A DNA stretch of 64,000 nt from Verrucomicrobiales bacterium (GTDB lineage: Bacteria > Verrucomicrobiota > Verrucomicrobiia > Verrucomicrobiales > DEV007). The DNA lies in assembly GCA_029213265.1 (NCBI GenBank), contig JARGNG010000008.1:102814-166813 (forward strand), given 5' to 3'. Positions 1 to 9,700 of the stretch are shown here, in pieces. The notes beneath the pieces are model-generated. The model saw only the letters and a list, made by a program, of their open reading frames with translations. It had not been told where the DNA came from and made no database searches. Positions within the stretch are counted from its first letter, which is position 1. Every line of letters begins with the position of its first letter. Both the position numbers and the translations under genes were made by a program.

Positions 1-1618
1 CATTTTCAACCGTGACTTCGCTTGGTGAGCTGTCGATCAATTTCACCGTTTTCCCCGCGAGCACAAAGATGTCACCCGGCTTGAGCCCTTTCACAAAACG
101 CTCCTCCACCGATCCGAGCCGACGGCGGTTCAGGAGGACGCCGACCATTCCGTCGGCATGAATCGTCCCGACGTTTACGAGATACTCCCGCTCCACCTTC
201 TTCGAAACGGTATGGTATAGCCCGTCCTTTTCTTCGATCTTGCCGAAGGTTTCCCGATATTGCTTTTGGAGAGATCGACCGCCGCCCTCCAGGTATTCGA
301 CGATGCGATCGAAGGTTTCCCGCGCCAGACCCCGAAACGGATAGGCGGAGCGGACAACGTCGTAGGCGTCATCGCCCGACACGCCCTCATCCATCGCCAT
401 TCCCATGATATGCTGTACAGCGACGTCCGGCGCATAGTCGAGTGTTTCAATCGGATCGAGTTGTCGCAGATGCGTCAATTTGGAACAAACGATGCATTCG
501 ATGAGATCATTGATATTGGTCGCAACGAGAACTCCATGACTTTGCGTGTGGATCGAATGCCCCGAACGCCCGACCCGCTGCAGCGCCCTGGAAATCCCCT
601 TGGGAGTGCTTACCATGATAACCGTGTCGATGTGCCCGATATCGATCCCGAGTTCGAGACTGGTCGAGCAAACGACCGCACGAAGCTCTCCGTCCTTCAG
701 TCGGTCCTCAACCTCCTGGCGAATATCCCGATCCAGGGACGAGTGATGGCACTCGATGAAGGCATTCAGCTTCGGCAGCGCGAGCTTGAGCCGGTGCGCA
801 ATCCGTTCCGCGCCGGAACGAGTGTTGGTGAAAATCAGGGTGGACCGCTTGCTGTCTACGATCCGGGCCATATCGGTGATCACCCGGGTCGCGGTGTAGC
901 CGGCGGGTGGATAGGCATGCTTTCGAATCGGCGTCATTACCTCGATGAGAGCCCGCCGCCCGCAACTTGTTTCCCGGATCGACGCCTTTGGGCCGGAGCC
1001 GGTCAAAAAATCGGCGACCCGATCGAGCGGCGCCACCGTCGCCGAAAGCCCGATTCGGCAAAGAGGATCCTGCTCTTTTCGAAGCCGTTCCAGCCTCTCC
1101 AGCGAAACGGTCAAATGGACGCCACGCTTGTTTTCGGCGAAAGCATGCAACTCGTCGACAATCACAAACTCACAGCGTTCCAACGCTTCCCGGTAGCCTT
1201 TCTGTGGCAAAATAATGGCGAGGCTCTCCGGCGTCGTAATGAGAATATGAGGCGGTTTTCGGCGCTGCTTCTGTCGCTCTGAAGTCTTCGTATCGCCCGT
1301 CCGAAGCCCGACCGTAATCACCTCTTCCAGCCCTAAACCGGCGAGCGGTTGCTGGAGGTTTTTCTCAATGTCGTAGGCGAGGGCGCGCAGCGGAGAAACA
1401 TAGACACAGCGAATCCCCTTCGGCGAAAGGGTTCCTTCGTAGTGTTCTCTCGCAAGCCGGTCGATGATTCCAAGAAAGCCGGCCAGCGTTTTGCCCGATC
1501 CGGTGGGCGAGGAAAGAAGGACGGATCGCTTCGCCGCGATATCGGGAATGCAAAGCTCCTGCGCCTCCGTCGGTTTGCCGAAGGCCTTGCGAAACCAGGC
1601 TGCAACCTTGGGATGCAG
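1..1618 (-). CDS. Lhr-family DEAD/DEAH-box ATP-dependent helicase, partial (C-terminus beyond the window)
   Basis: Superfamily 2 helicase of the Lhr type, expected to act in DNA repair or nucleic-acid remodelling in the cytoplasm. Read on the minus strand, one continuous frame shows a Q-motif region (FGKPTEAQ), Walker A (SPTGSGKT), motif II as DELH, motif III SAT, motif IV (STLIFTNTR), motif V (CSTSLELGIDIG) and motif VI (QRVGRSGHS), followed by the start of the Lhr winged-helix part. It runs off the left edge without a stop. The start is odd: the frame is open back to a TGA at 1670-1672 but has no ATG, GTG or TTG before Walker A. CTG at 1616-1618 is the best in-frame candidate. An ATG at 1723-1725 lies in another frame and would need a -1 shift. 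Divergent from mutS. Family call is firm, start is not. Confidence 0.88.
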   Translation of the reverse strand, partial: MHPKVAAWFRKAFGKPTEAQELCIPDIAAKRSVLLSSPTGSGKTLAGFLGIIDRLAREHYEGTLSPKGIRCVYVSPLRALAYDIEKNLQQPLAGLGLEEVITVGLRTGDTKTSERQKQRRKPPHILITTPESLAIILPQKGYREALERCEFVIVDELHAFAENKRGVHLTVSLERLERLRKEQDPLCRIGLSATVAPLDRVADFLTGSGPKASIRETSCGRRALIEVMTPIRKHAYPPAGYTATRVITDMARIVDSKRSTLIFTNTRSGAERIAHRLKLALPKLNAFIECHHSSLDRDIRQEVEDRLKDGELRAVVCSTSLELGIDIGHIDTVIMVSTPKGISRALQRVGRSGHSIHTQSHGVLVATNINDLIECIVCSKLTHLRQLDPIETLDYAPDVAVQHIMGMAMDEGVSGDDAYDVVRSAYPFRGLARETFDRIVEYLEGGGRSLQKQYRETFGKIEEKDGLYHTVSKKVEREYLVNVGTIHADGMVGVLLNRRRLGSVEERFVKGLKPGDIFVLAGKTVKLIDSSPSEVTVEN

Positions 1619-1750
1619 GGCATTCTCGAAAGTAGGGTCGATATTCGCAGTTACGACTGCGCCACGGGGTCAGCAAATGAAATCACTCGAAAAGGAAGGA
1701 AACCCGCTGGCAATTCGTAATCCATTCCCTAAGAGTATCCCCCACGAACG

Positions 1751-4255
1751 ATGGCCGGAGAAAATGGAAAATCGGGGAGCAAACTGACTCCCATGATGCA
1801 GCAGTACCAGTCGATGCGGCGGGAGCTGCCTGACGACGTATTGCTGTTCTATCGCCTTGGTGACTTCTACGAGCTCTTTTTTGAAGATGCTCAGGTCGCG
1901 TCTCCGATTCTCAATGTTGCGCTGACGAAACGGAACGGAATGCCGATGTGCGGAGTGCCCTACCATGCGGCAGAGGGCTACCTCGCCAAATTGATCAAGG
2001 CAGGGAAGCGCGTCGCCATTGCCGAGCAAACGACCGAACCGCAGCCCGGAAAAATCGTGGAGCGGGAGATCGCACAGATCATCAGTGCCGGAACGATTGA
2101 CGATCTCAATCTACTCGACTCGGCACGCTCCAATTATCTCGCGGCAGCCTATCAGGTGAAAGGCAAAATCGGCCTCGCTTACATAGAGCACACGACCGGG
2201 GAATTTCGCGTCACTGAATTCACTGATCGGGAATCCTTCGAAGACGAGCTCAATCGACTCCGTCCGAGCGAGCTACTCTTTTCGGAGGAGCAGGCGGCCG
2301 ACTTTGATCTTCTTCGCAATGCGCAGGACTACGATGGCTACACCTTCCTGATTGATCAGGCGGAATACACTCTCAAGCAGCATTTCAAAGTTCAGTCGCT
2401 CGACGGATTCGGCTGCATCGGAATGGTCCCTGCGATCGGAGCTGCCGGCGCGATCCTTCACTACGTGGAAACTCAACTCCGCCGCAGCGTAGCGCACCTG
2501 CGATCTCTTCAGGCCTACCAAACCGACAATTACGTTCTCATTGATGCCTCGAGCCAGGCGAACCTCGACCTCGTGACGAGTCGATCGGGCGGCGCAAAAG
2601 CCTCCCTGCTCGGCGCGATTGACCGGACCTCGACACCGATGGGAGCGAGAAAACTCCGCAACTGGGTCTTGCATCCGATTCGTGATCTCGAAGTTCTCGT
2701 TGGTCGCCAGGATCTCGTCGAAGCACTCATCAAGGAGTCCTTTCTTCTCAACGAGCTGCGGACTTCGTTTTCCGAGGTGCGGGACGTCGAACGCACCATC
2801 AGCCGACTGAGCCAGGGATCTGGAAACGCCCGCGATCTAAAAGCTCTCGAAATGTCGCTCCGCAAAGTTCCCGACGTCCGGGTGCACCTCGCGGCGATTC
2901 AGGGTGGCTCGCTCGGGGAGGATCTCGGACGGCGCCTCGGCAACTTTGAAGAACTCGTCGACATGCTCGGTCGCGCCATTTGCGAGGAGCCGCCCGCCCC
3001 ACTCAAGGAAGGCGGGATCTTTGCCGATGGCTATAGCGGGGCGATTGACGAACTGCGACGCGCCACCAGCGAAGGGAAGCAATGGGTCGCCGAGTTGCAG
3101 AATTCGGAGCAGGATCGAACCGGAATTCCCTCGCTGAAGATCAAATACAACGCGGTCTTCGGCTACTTCATTGAGATCACGAAAACCCACCTCGAAAAGG
3201 TCCCGCCGGAGTACACCCGGAAGCAGACCATGGCGAACGCCGAGCGCTTCATCACTCCCGAGCTGAAAGAGGTGGAGAACAAAATTCTCGGGGCGGATGA
3301 ACGTCTCAGGACACTCGAGTACGAGGAATTTCTCAATCTCCGGGAAACGGTGCTGGAACATCTCGACGAAATTCAAACCACCGCGGCTGCGCTCGCCGAA
3401 ATCGATGTGATGGCCTCCTTCGCGGAAACCGCCCGTCTCTTTGACTACTGCCGCCCCTTTCTCAACGATTCACACAATCTTGTCATCGAAAAGGGCCGCC
3501 ATCCGGTTCTCGATCAAAACATCGGAGAAGAAAAGTTCGTCCCCAATGAAACCCGGATGAATCCGGAGGGGAATCGCTTCATGCTCATTACCGGCCCGAA
3601 CATGGCTGGTAAATCGACCTACATCCGGCAGGTGGCTTTGATTACCCTGCTCAGCCAGATCGGCAGTTTTGTTCCCGCAGAGAGTGCCGAGATCGGCTTG
3701 GTGGACCGCATCTTCACCCGTGTCGGTGCCAGTGATGACATCGCCAAGGGCCAGTCCACTTTCATGGTCGAAATGACAGAAACGGCCCTGATCGCCAACA
3801 ACGCGACCGAGCGCAGCCTCGTCATTCTCGATGAAATCGGTCGCGGCACCGCGACCTACGACGGACTTTCGATCGCGTGGAGTGTCGTCGAGCACCTTCA
3901 TGATCGAGTCGGCTGCCGCACCCTTTTCGCGACGCACTACCACGAGCTGACACAGTTGGCTGCGTCGCGGCAGGCCGTGAACAATTTCAACATTGCTGTC
4001 CGCGAGTGGAACGACCAGATCATCTTTCTCCGCCAGATTGTTCCGGGGGCCGCCGACAAGAGCTATGGCATTCAAGTCGCCCGCCTCGCCGGTCTTCCCG
4101 ATTCAATCATCAACCGGGCTAAGGAAATCCTTGCAGGCCTGGAAGGTGAGTCTCCGACAGAAGAGTCCTCGCCCCCCCCGAAGAGGAAGCAGGCGAAGAG
4201 CCGCGAAGCCGATCCCGAAGAGGAGGAAGACGATCCTCAGATGGTGCTGTTCTGA
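1751..4255 (+). CDS. mutS: DNA mismatch repair protein MutS
   Basis: Mismatch-recognising ATPase of the MutS/MutL repair pathway, 834 aa, a normal length for bacterial MutS1. Near the N-terminus the mismatch-binding F-x-E is visible in GDFYELFFED. The lever and clamp domains fill the middle. The ABC-type ATPase follows with Walker A GPNMAGKST, Walker B LVILDEIGRGT and the helix-turn-helix dimerisation segment near KSYGIQVARLAGLP. The protein ends in an acidic stretch and QMVLF, which resembles a beta-sliding-clamp binding peptide. The start at 1751 gives the usual short lead before the first domain. It is divergent from the helicase gene, with the intervening bases presumably holding both promoters, and a sulfatase remnant follows directly after its stop. 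Confidence 0.98.
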   Translation: MAGENGKSGSKLTPMMQQYQSMRRELPDDVLLFYRLGDFYELFFEDAQVASPILNVALTKRNGMPMCGVPYHAAEGYLAKLIKAGKRVAIAEQTTEPQPGKIVEREIAQIISAGTIDDLNLLDSARSNYLAAAYQVKGKIGLAYIEHTTGEFRVTEFTDRESFEDELNRLRPSELLFSEEQAADFDLLRNAQDYDGYTFLIDQAEYTLKQHFKVQSLDGFGCIGMVPAIGAAGAILHYVETQLRRSVAHLRSLQAYQTDNYVLIDASSQANLDLVTSRSGGAKASLLGAIDRTSTPMGARKLRNWVLHPIRDLEVLVGRQDLVEALIKESFLLNELRTSFSEVRDVERTISRLSQGSGNARDLKALEMSLRKVPDVRVHLAAIQGGSLGEDLGRRLGNFEELVDMLGRAICEEPPAPLKEGGIFADGYSGAIDELRRATSEGKQWVAELQNSEQDRTGIPSLKIKYNAVFGYFIEITKTHLEKVPPEYTRKQTMANAERFITPELKEVENKILGADERLRTLEYEEFLNLRETVLEHLDEIQTTAAALAEIDVMASFAETARLFDYCRPFLNDSHNLVIEKGRHPVLDQNIGEEKFVPNETRMNPEGNRFMLITGPNMAGKSTYIRQVALITLLSQIGSFVPAESAEIGLVDRIFTRVGASDDIAKGQSTFMVEMTETALIANNATERSLVILDEIGRGTATYDGLSIAWSVVEHLHDRVGCRTLFATHYHELTQLAASRQAVNNFNIAVREWNDQIIFLRQIVPGAADKSYGIQVARLAGLPDSIINRAKEILAGLEGESPTEESSPPPKRKQAKSREADPEEEEDDPQMVLF

Positions 4256-4306
4256 GAGGGCCTGTCGCCGCTATCCCGGCTGCGATACCCGCATGCTTCG
4301 CGGACG

Positions 4307-4978
4307 CGCCTCTTTTGCGACGATCTGAACTGCGACATTGGCAGCTACGGCCATCCACAGGTGAAGACTCCGAATATCGACCGGCTCGCCGCGCAGGGCG
4401 TTCGCTTCGACCGGGCCTATTATCAGTATGCCCTCTGCGGTCCGAGTCGTGCCTCCTTTCTGACAGGAATGTACCCTGACCAGACACTCATCCACAAGAA
4501 TGCCATCTACATCCGCGAGCACGTTCCGAATGCGGTCACTCTGCCGCAGATGTTTCGCAACAACGGCTACTTCGCTACCCGCATCGGGAAACTCTATCAT
4601 TACAATGTCCCGAAGCACATCGGAACAGCGGGACATGACGATCCCTATTCCTGGAACTACACGATCAATCCACGGGGTCGTGACGTCGAAGACGAGCCGA
4701 AGATCTTTTCTCTCGTATCCGGAAGTTTCGGGGGCACGATGAGCTGGCTCGCCGCCGACGGCACAGACGAGGAGCAGACCGACGGGATGATCGCCGAAGC
4801 CGCCGTGAAGGAACTGCAACGCTACGGGGACGAAAACCGGTCCTTCTTTCTCGCTGTCGGATTGTTCCGCCCGCACACTCCCTACGTGGCACCGAAAAAA
4901 TATTTCGACCAATTGCCTGCGCCAACGAGGTTCCGGAAGGCATCCAGCAACTTCGTTTCAAAAACACGAGGCGGGTGA
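4307..4978 (+). pseudogene. Sulfatase remnant, truncated at both ends
   Basis: The reading frame resembles iduronate-2-sulfatase-type enzymes, from DDLNCDIGSYGHP through the formylglycine site C-G-P-S-R (in ALCGPSRASFLTG) to APKKYFDQL, and then diverges into an unrelated tail ending at 4978. Upstream of DDLN there is no signal peptide and no start codon in frame. The frame runs back to the mutS stop, and the first possible start (GTG 4361) already lies inside the conserved core. About 200 of the expected 450-500 residues remain. The metal-site Asp pair is present, but the C-terminal half with its other ligands is gone. I treat it as a decayed gene, not a functional short protein. It sits immediately after mutS with no terminator seen between them. 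Confidence 0.75.
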
Positions 4979-5021
4979 GATAGCAGAGGTCCCTCCGCAG
5001 TACAGCATTCCGGTACGCTTT

Positions 5022-5052
5022 TTGCCGAGAGTGGTCTTGCATTGCATACAAT
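5022..5052 (+). promoter_or_regulatory. Possible sigma70-type promoter for hppA
   Basis: TTGCCG at 5022-5027 and TACAAT at 5047-5052, separated by 19 bases, lie about 57 bases before the hppA start. The -10 is good and the spacing is longer than ideal. Identified by eye only. Confidence 0.3.
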
Positions 5053-5108
5053 TTCGGAATCAAATGTCAGTGTCTATCTAACAACCCCACCGCAACCCCC
5101 TTGTTTTT

Positions 5109-7286
5109 ATGAATACCCTTTTGGTACTCGTTCCGATTTTCGGAATTATCGCTCTCGCATTCACCTTCTGGAAATCCGCCTGGGTTGCCAAACAGGACGC
5201 GGGAACGGACACCATGAAAAAGATCGCCGACAATATTGCAGTCGGTGCCATGGCCTTCCTTCGGGCCGAATACAAAGTCCTCGCTATTTTCGTTCTCTGT
5301 ATCGCTGTGCTTCTCGCCTTCATGGGGTTCCGCGATCCGGAAAACAGCTCCCCCATGGTCGCCATTTCCTTCATTGTCGGAGCGGTATGTTCCGCACTGG
5401 CCGGCTTCATCGGAATGCGAGTTGCAACCAAAGCCAACGTCCGCACCACCCACGGAGCCCGCACCAGTCTCGGTGAGGGACTCAAGGTCGCCTTTGCCGG
5501 CGGCTCTGTCATGGGACTCGGCGTGGTTGGCCTCGGTCTTCTTGGACTCGGTCTTTTGCTCCTGATCTTTGGAAATGCCATCGGAACGGATGCGGCTTCC
5601 ATCGGGAAGGTGATGACGATTATTACCGGCTTCTCCTTTGGTGCTTCTTCCATCGCCCTCTTCGCCCGTGTCGGTGGCGGCATCTACACCAAAGCAGCTG
5701 ATGTCGGAGCCGACCTCGTCGGCAAGGTTGAAGCCGGAATTCCTGAGGATCACCCTCTCAACCCCGCCACAATTGCTGACAACGTCGGTGACAATGTTGG
5801 CGACGTCGCCGGTATGGGAGCCGACCTGTTTGAGTCCTATGTTGGTTCCATCATCGCAACGATGGTTCTTGGAGGTGTCTTCATGGTGCTTCCCGAGTTT
5901 TCTGACATGCCTCTTGGCGCCGTCCTGCTTCCTCTGCTGCTCGCGAGCCTTGGTATCGTTTCCTCCATTATCGGAACCTTCCTCGTTCGAGTGAAAGAAG
6001 GAGGAAGTCCCCACCGCGCCTTGAATATCGGAGAGATTGCTGCCGGAGCGATCCTCCTGATCGGCGCTTTCATCATCATCGGTCAGGTCCTCCCGGAAAA
6101 ATGGACCTTTGATGGAAAAGAATTTTCCTCGATGGGAGTGTTTGGATCGATTGCTCTGGGTCTCGTCTCGGGAATCGCGATCGGATACATCACCGAGCAC
6201 TATACCGGAACCGGAACCAAGCCCGTCATCGGAATCGTCCGTCAGTCTGTTACCGGATCCGCCACGAACATCATTGCGGGACTCGGAGTAGGCATGGTCT
6301 CGACCGCCCTTCCCATCATCGTTCTTGCCTCGACCATTCTCGCTTCTCATCATCTCGCCGGTCTCTATGGAATCGCCATCGCCGCTGTCGGCATGCTGAG
6401 CAACACTGGTATTCAACTCGCTGTTGATGCCTACGGCCCGATCTCGGACAATGCGGGTGGAATCGCGGAAATGGCCGAACTCGAGCCGGAAGTTCGTCAG
6501 CGCACCGATAAACTCGATGCCGTTGGAAACACCACCGCCGCGATTGGTAAAGGATTCGCGATCGGCTCCGCCGCGCTCACTGCGCTCGCCCTGTTTGCTG
6601 CATTCAAAACAACCTGGGAGGCGACCCACGACGCGAAACTCGTCATCGAAGTCACCGATCCCAAGGTCGTCGCAGCACTCTTTCTGGGAGGTATGCTGCC
6701 GTTCCTCTTCTCCGCTTTCTCGATGGAAGCCGTCGGGCGGGCCGCCATGTCCATGATCGAGGAAGTGCGCCGTCAGTTCCGCGAAATCCCCGGACTCAAA
6801 GCCGGACTCGACGCGATGAACCGCAACGGGGACAAATCGATGACGGAATGGTCCGAAGAAGATCGCGGCATTTTCGATCAGGCGATTTCCGAGGCCGAAT
6901 ACGGCAAGTGCGTCGAGATTTCGACCAAGGCCGCCATTCGCGAAATGATCAAACCCGGTCTGCTTGCTGTGGCTGCCCCGGTTGCCGTTGGATTTATCGG
7001 GGGCGCTGAGATGCTCGGCGGACTTCTCGCCGGAGTCACCGTGACAGGAGTCCTTCTCGCCCTCTTCCAATCTAACGCCGGTGGTGCGTGGGACAATGCC
7101 AAGAAGATGATCGAGGAAGGCTACGAAGTGAACGGAGTGAAACTTGGCAAAGGATCCGAAGCTCACAAGGCAGCCGTAGTCGGTGACACCGTCGGAGATC
7201 CTTTCAAGGATACTTCCGGTCCGTCGCTGAACATTCTCCTCAAGCTGATGAGCGTCGTGGCTCTCGTGATTGCCTCGATGATCTAA
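5109..7286 (+). CDS. hppA: Membrane-bound proton/sodium-translocating pyrophosphatase, K+-dependent type
   Basis: Integral membrane pump coupling PPi hydrolysis to H+ or Na+ export, 725 aa with about 16 hydrophobic segments. The PPi/Mg-binding signature is complete: [18 protein letters not shown] followed by [26 protein letters not shown], with a second Asp-rich site near the C-terminus ([15 protein letters not shown]). The residue that separates subclasses, near residue 475 in [10 protein letters not shown], is Ala, not Lys, which in this family marks K+-dependent enzymes. Ion specificity (H+ versus Na+) cannot be read with confidence. The start at 5109 leads straight into the first membrane helix. 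The gene stands alone, with a hairpin terminator shared with the convergent glycosylase gene. Confidence 0.97.
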   Translation: MNTLLVLVPIFGIIALAFTFWKSAWVAKQDAGTDTMKKIADNIAVGAMAFLRAEYKVLAIFVLCIAVLLAFMGFRDPENSSPMVAISFIVGAVCSALAGFIGMRVATKANVRTTHGARTSLGEGLKVAFAGGSVMGLGVVGLGLLGLGLLLLIFGNAIGTDAASIGKVMTIITGFSFGASSIALFARVGGGIYTKAADVGADLVGKVEAGIPEDHPLNPATIADNVGDNVGDVAGMGADLFESYVGSIIATMVLGGVFMVLPEFSDMPLGAVLLPLLLASLGIVSSIIGTFLVRVKEGGSPHRALNIGEIAAGAILLIGAFIIIGQVLPEKWTFDGKEFSSMGVFGSIALGLVSGIAIGYITEHYTGTGTKPVIGIVRQSVTGSATNIIAGLGVGMVSTALPIIVLASTILASHHLAGLYGIAIAAVGMLSNTGIQLAVDAYGPISDNAGGIAEMAELEPEVRQRTDKLDAVGNTTAAIGKGFAIGSAALTALALFAAFKTTWEATHDAKLVIEVTDPKVVAALFLGGMLPFLFSAFSMEAVGRAAMSMIEEVRRQFREIPGLKAGLDAMNRNGDKSMTEWSEEDRGIFDQAISEAEYGKCVEISTKAAIREMIKPGLLAVAAPVAVGFIGGAEMLGGLLAGVTVTGVLLALFQSNAGGAWDNAKKMIEEGYEVNGVKLGKGSEAHKAAVVGDTVGDPFKDTSGPSLNILLKLMSVVALVIASMI

Positions 7287-7295
7287 GGTATCTGT

Positions 7296-7319
7296 CGCCA
7301 CCGTCGCAAGGCGGTGGCG
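7296..7319. terminator. Bidirectional hairpin between hppA and the glycosylase gene
   Basis: Perfect 8-bp inverted repeat CGCCACCG (7296-7303) / CGGTGGCG (7312-7319) with an 8-base loop, between two convergent stop codons. There is no clear T-run on either side, so termination efficiency is uncertain. Confidence 0.6.
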
Positions 7320-7328
7320 CGGCCAGCC

Positions 7329-8135
7329 TTATCTCTGACAGATCGGACACCAGCAGGTCGTCCGACCGCGCAGGTCGGCGCGCTGGAGGTCGGTTTTGCA
7401 CCCCCGCCTCGGGCAGGTGCCGCCATCTTTCCAGCGGTGATTAAAGAGCCAGGAATTGGGAGGCTTGCTCCAGTCATCTGCGATCACTCTGATAGCATCC
7501 CGCGAGACCTGTCGGGTCATTTTCCAGATCGCATCGACCTGTTCGTTGCTAAGTTTCCCGGAGGGAGTCTGTGGTGGAATCTGCAAGCGCCAGCAAATTT
7601 CATCCGCCATCCAGTTGCCGATCCCGGGAAATCCACGTTGATCGAGGAGTAGAGTTTTGATCGGTGTCCTGGGAAACCTTCGAACGAAAACGGCATGGTA
7701 CTTTTTCGTGAAACCCCGATCCAGGGTTCGAGGTGGAAGGTTGGCCCACCAGTCCGGTGAAGATCCGTCCTCCGATACGTCCAGGGTCAATTTGCCAAAC
7801 ATCCGGTAGTCGCTGAACACCAGTTGCCGTTTTCCCGACACAAGAACGAGATGATCGCTTTTCACCGGTTCGTACCCGGCATCCGCCGTGAAGAGCTTTC
7901 CGGTCATGCCGAGATGCAACCCAAGCCAGGCTCCATCAGAAAACTCGAACATCATCTGCTTTCCGTGGGTGGAACTGCGCTCGAGGGTGCGACCCTGCAG
8001 CCCTTTCCGAACCGCGGCGGCGGGGATATCACGGAAAATGCGCGCCTTCGGATGCGTGAGAACAGTCTCCACTTTCCCGCCCAGTCCGGGATCCCATTGC
8101 TTCCGGAAATATTCGACTTCAGCGAGTTCAGGCAT
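7329..8135 (-). CDS. mutM: Formamidopyrimidine-DNA glycosylase / endonuclease VIII family (Fpg/Nei)
   Basis: Base-excision repair glycosylase/AP lyase for oxidised bases, 268 aa. It begins MPELAEVE, giving the processed catalytic Pro2 and the conserved Glu3. The phosphate-binding Lys is in STHGKQMMF, the H2TH region contains GNWMADEICW with the LLLDQRGFPGIG signature, and the C-terminus has a zinc finger with Cys pairs in CPRRGC and CPICQ. The N-terminal ELAEVE motif fixes the start. It lies downstream of the sulfatase on the same strand (91-base gap) and converges on hppA. The family is secure. Whether substrate preference is Fpg-like or Nei-like is not decided by the sequence I can read, so the symbol is provisional. 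Confidence 0.9.
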   Translation of the reverse strand: MPELAEVEYFRKQWDPGLGGKVETVLTHPKARIFRDIPAAAVRKGLQGRTLERSSTHGKQMMFEFSDGAWLGLHLGMTGKLFTADAGYEPVKSDHLVLVSGKRQLVFSDYRMFGKLTLDVSEDGSSPDWWANLPPRTLDRGFTKKYHAVFVRRFPRTPIKTLLLDQRGFPGIGNWMADEICWRLQIPPQTPSGKLSNEQVDAIWKMTRQVSRDAIRVIADDWSKPPNSWLFNHRWKDGGTCPRRGCKTDLQRADLRGRTTCWCPICQR

Positions 8136-8226
8136 GATGAGGATACGCTGGAAAACTGCGGGAGGACCGATTTTGAACGGGAGATCAGCAGGACGCCGAT
8201 TCCACGTCGTTCAAGCCACCGAGCCG

Positions 8227-9639
8227 CTACTCCGATTCGTATTTCCAATATCGGAATCTCTCGATCTCCGGCTCATCGCGGGCCTCGATCATAGCATTGG
8301 TAAACTCAGCCACTTTCTCCGGGTGTTTCTTCGCGAGATTGACCTTTTCGGACGGATCTTCTCCGAGATGATAGAGCTCCATTTTTGCCTTGGGATCTTT
8401 GATGAGGTTTCGCAGAACGGCTTTCCAGTCCCCCTGCCGAAGTGCTACCTGTCCTCCGTATCCGGCGAAGTCCCAGAAAAGAAAGTCATGCTGCGGTTGT
8501 CTTTCGCCCAACAAAGTCGGCAGGTAGCTGATCCCGTCGTGCTCTTTTTCCACCTCGACTCCGGCAATGTCTGCAATCGTGGTGAGAGCATCGTAGTGGA
8601 CGCTTTGATGATCCGTCACCTGCCCCGGATCAATTCGTTCCGGCCAGCGTACGATCATGGGAACGCGTATCCCACCTTCGTATACCTCCCCTTTGAGGCC
8701 CCGGAGATTGGCAACGCTTTCAAAAAACTCGTAGTCGACCTGCTCTTTCAGGAAGGTGGTTCCATTGTCAGACGTAAAAAAGACAACCGTGTTTTCAGCC
8801 AGTCCCAGTTCATCGAGCTTGTCGAGGAGTCGACCGATCTGTTGGTCCATGTAGGAAATCATCGCGGCATAGGCGGATCGCGGAGTCGGGTGCGGCTGGT
8901 AGCTCTTGCCCACATACGGGGTTTCGTCCCACTCGTTGATGTATTGGCCCAATTCATCGTAGGGCACTTGAAGCGCGAGGTGGGGAATGACCGTCGGATA
9001 GTAGAGGAAGAAAGGATCGTCCCGGTGGTCCTCTACAAACTGAATGGCGGCATCGGCGATTTTCTCCGGGGCATAGGTCTTTCCGTAGACAGTGGCAGTG
9101 TTTCCTTCCAGCGGAACTCTCTCATCCTGATCGATGATGTATTCGGGAAAGAGATTGTGCGCGTGCCGCTGACAGTTGTAGCCGTAGAAACGATCAAAGC
9201 CCTGCTTCAGGGGGTCCCCTTCCGAACCGGGGCGGCCGATGCCCCATTTCCCGAAAGCACCTGTTGCGTAGCCGTTTTCTTTGAGGATCTCCGCAATTGT
9301 CACTTCGTCCTTCGGCATGGGAAGTTGTCCCTGGTGGGAATCCCAATCGCCAATTTCATAGTTGCTGCGGACAAGCGAGTGACCTCCGTGCTTCCCCGTC
9401 ATAAGAGAGAATCGGGCAGGCGCGCAGACCGGAGCGGACGTGTAGTGCTGCGTGAAACGCATCCCCTCCTTCGCGAGCTTATCAAGGTTCGGCGTCTTGA
9501 TCTTCGTCTGCCCGTAACTCCCCAACTCCGCCCAGCCGAGGTCGTCGGCCATAATGTAAATAATATTCGGGCGCGGGGTCTCTGCCTGGGAAACAGCGAC
9601 CGCGCTGAAAAGCAGGAAAATGGGAAAGAGAATCTTCAT
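8227..9639 (-). CDS. Secreted type I sulfatase (arylsulfatase family)
   Basis: Formylglycine-dependent sulfatase, 470 aa, expected to remove sulfate esters outside the cytoplasm. The start at 9639 gives a clear signal peptide (MKILFPIFLLFSAVAVSQA). An upstream in-frame extension exists but reads as non-coding. Metal-binding Asp32/Asp33 are in MADDLGW. The nucleophile Cys72 sits in C-A-P-A-R, the C-x-P-x-R site matured by FGE. Further family motifs are GKWGIGRPG and FFTSDNG. It lies 61 bases downstream of the DUF3179 selenoprotein on the same strand, probably co-transcribed. Substrate is unknown: carbohydrate sulfate is likely by analogy with the marine Verrucomicrobiota repertoire, but this is inference. 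No FGE gene is in the window. Confidence 0.93.
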   Translation of the reverse strand: MKILFPIFLLFSAVAVSQAETPRPNIIYIMADDLGWAELGSYGQTKIKTPNLDKLAKEGMRFTQHYTSAPVCAPARFSLMTGKHGGHSLVRSNYEIGDWDSHQGQLPMPKDEVTIAEILKENGYATGAFGKWGIGRPGSEGDPLKQGFDRFYGYNCQRHAHNLFPEYIIDQDERVPLEGNTATVYGKTYAPEKIADAAIQFVEDHRDDPFFLYYPTVIPHLALQVPYDELGQYINEWDETPYVGKSYQPHPTPRSAYAAMISYMDQQIGRLLDKLDELGLAENTVVFFTSDNGTTFLKEQVDYEFFESVANLRGLKGEVYEGGIRVPMIVRWPERIDPGQVTDHQSVHYDALTTIADIAGVEVEKEHDGISYLPTLLGERQPQHDFLFWDFAGYGGQVALRQGDWKAVLRNLIKDPKAKMELYHLGEDPSEKVNLAKKHPEKVAEFTNAMIEARDEPEIERFRYWKYESE

Positions 9640-9700
9640 CCCCCATGCAGTACTGGTTCTCTCGGCGAAAATCCAGATATTTTGCGCTCGGATTCGAGCC

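Noticed and set aside
260..1282. 340-codon frame on the + strand across the helicase
   Set aside because: Antisense shadow. The minus strand holds all helicase motifs in one frame.
5067..7301. 744-codon open frame antisense to hppA
   Set aside because: It mirrors the hppA codons on the other strand, has Asp/Gly/Ser-rich meaningless composition and no recognisable domain. The + strand encodes an unmistakable pyrophosphatase.
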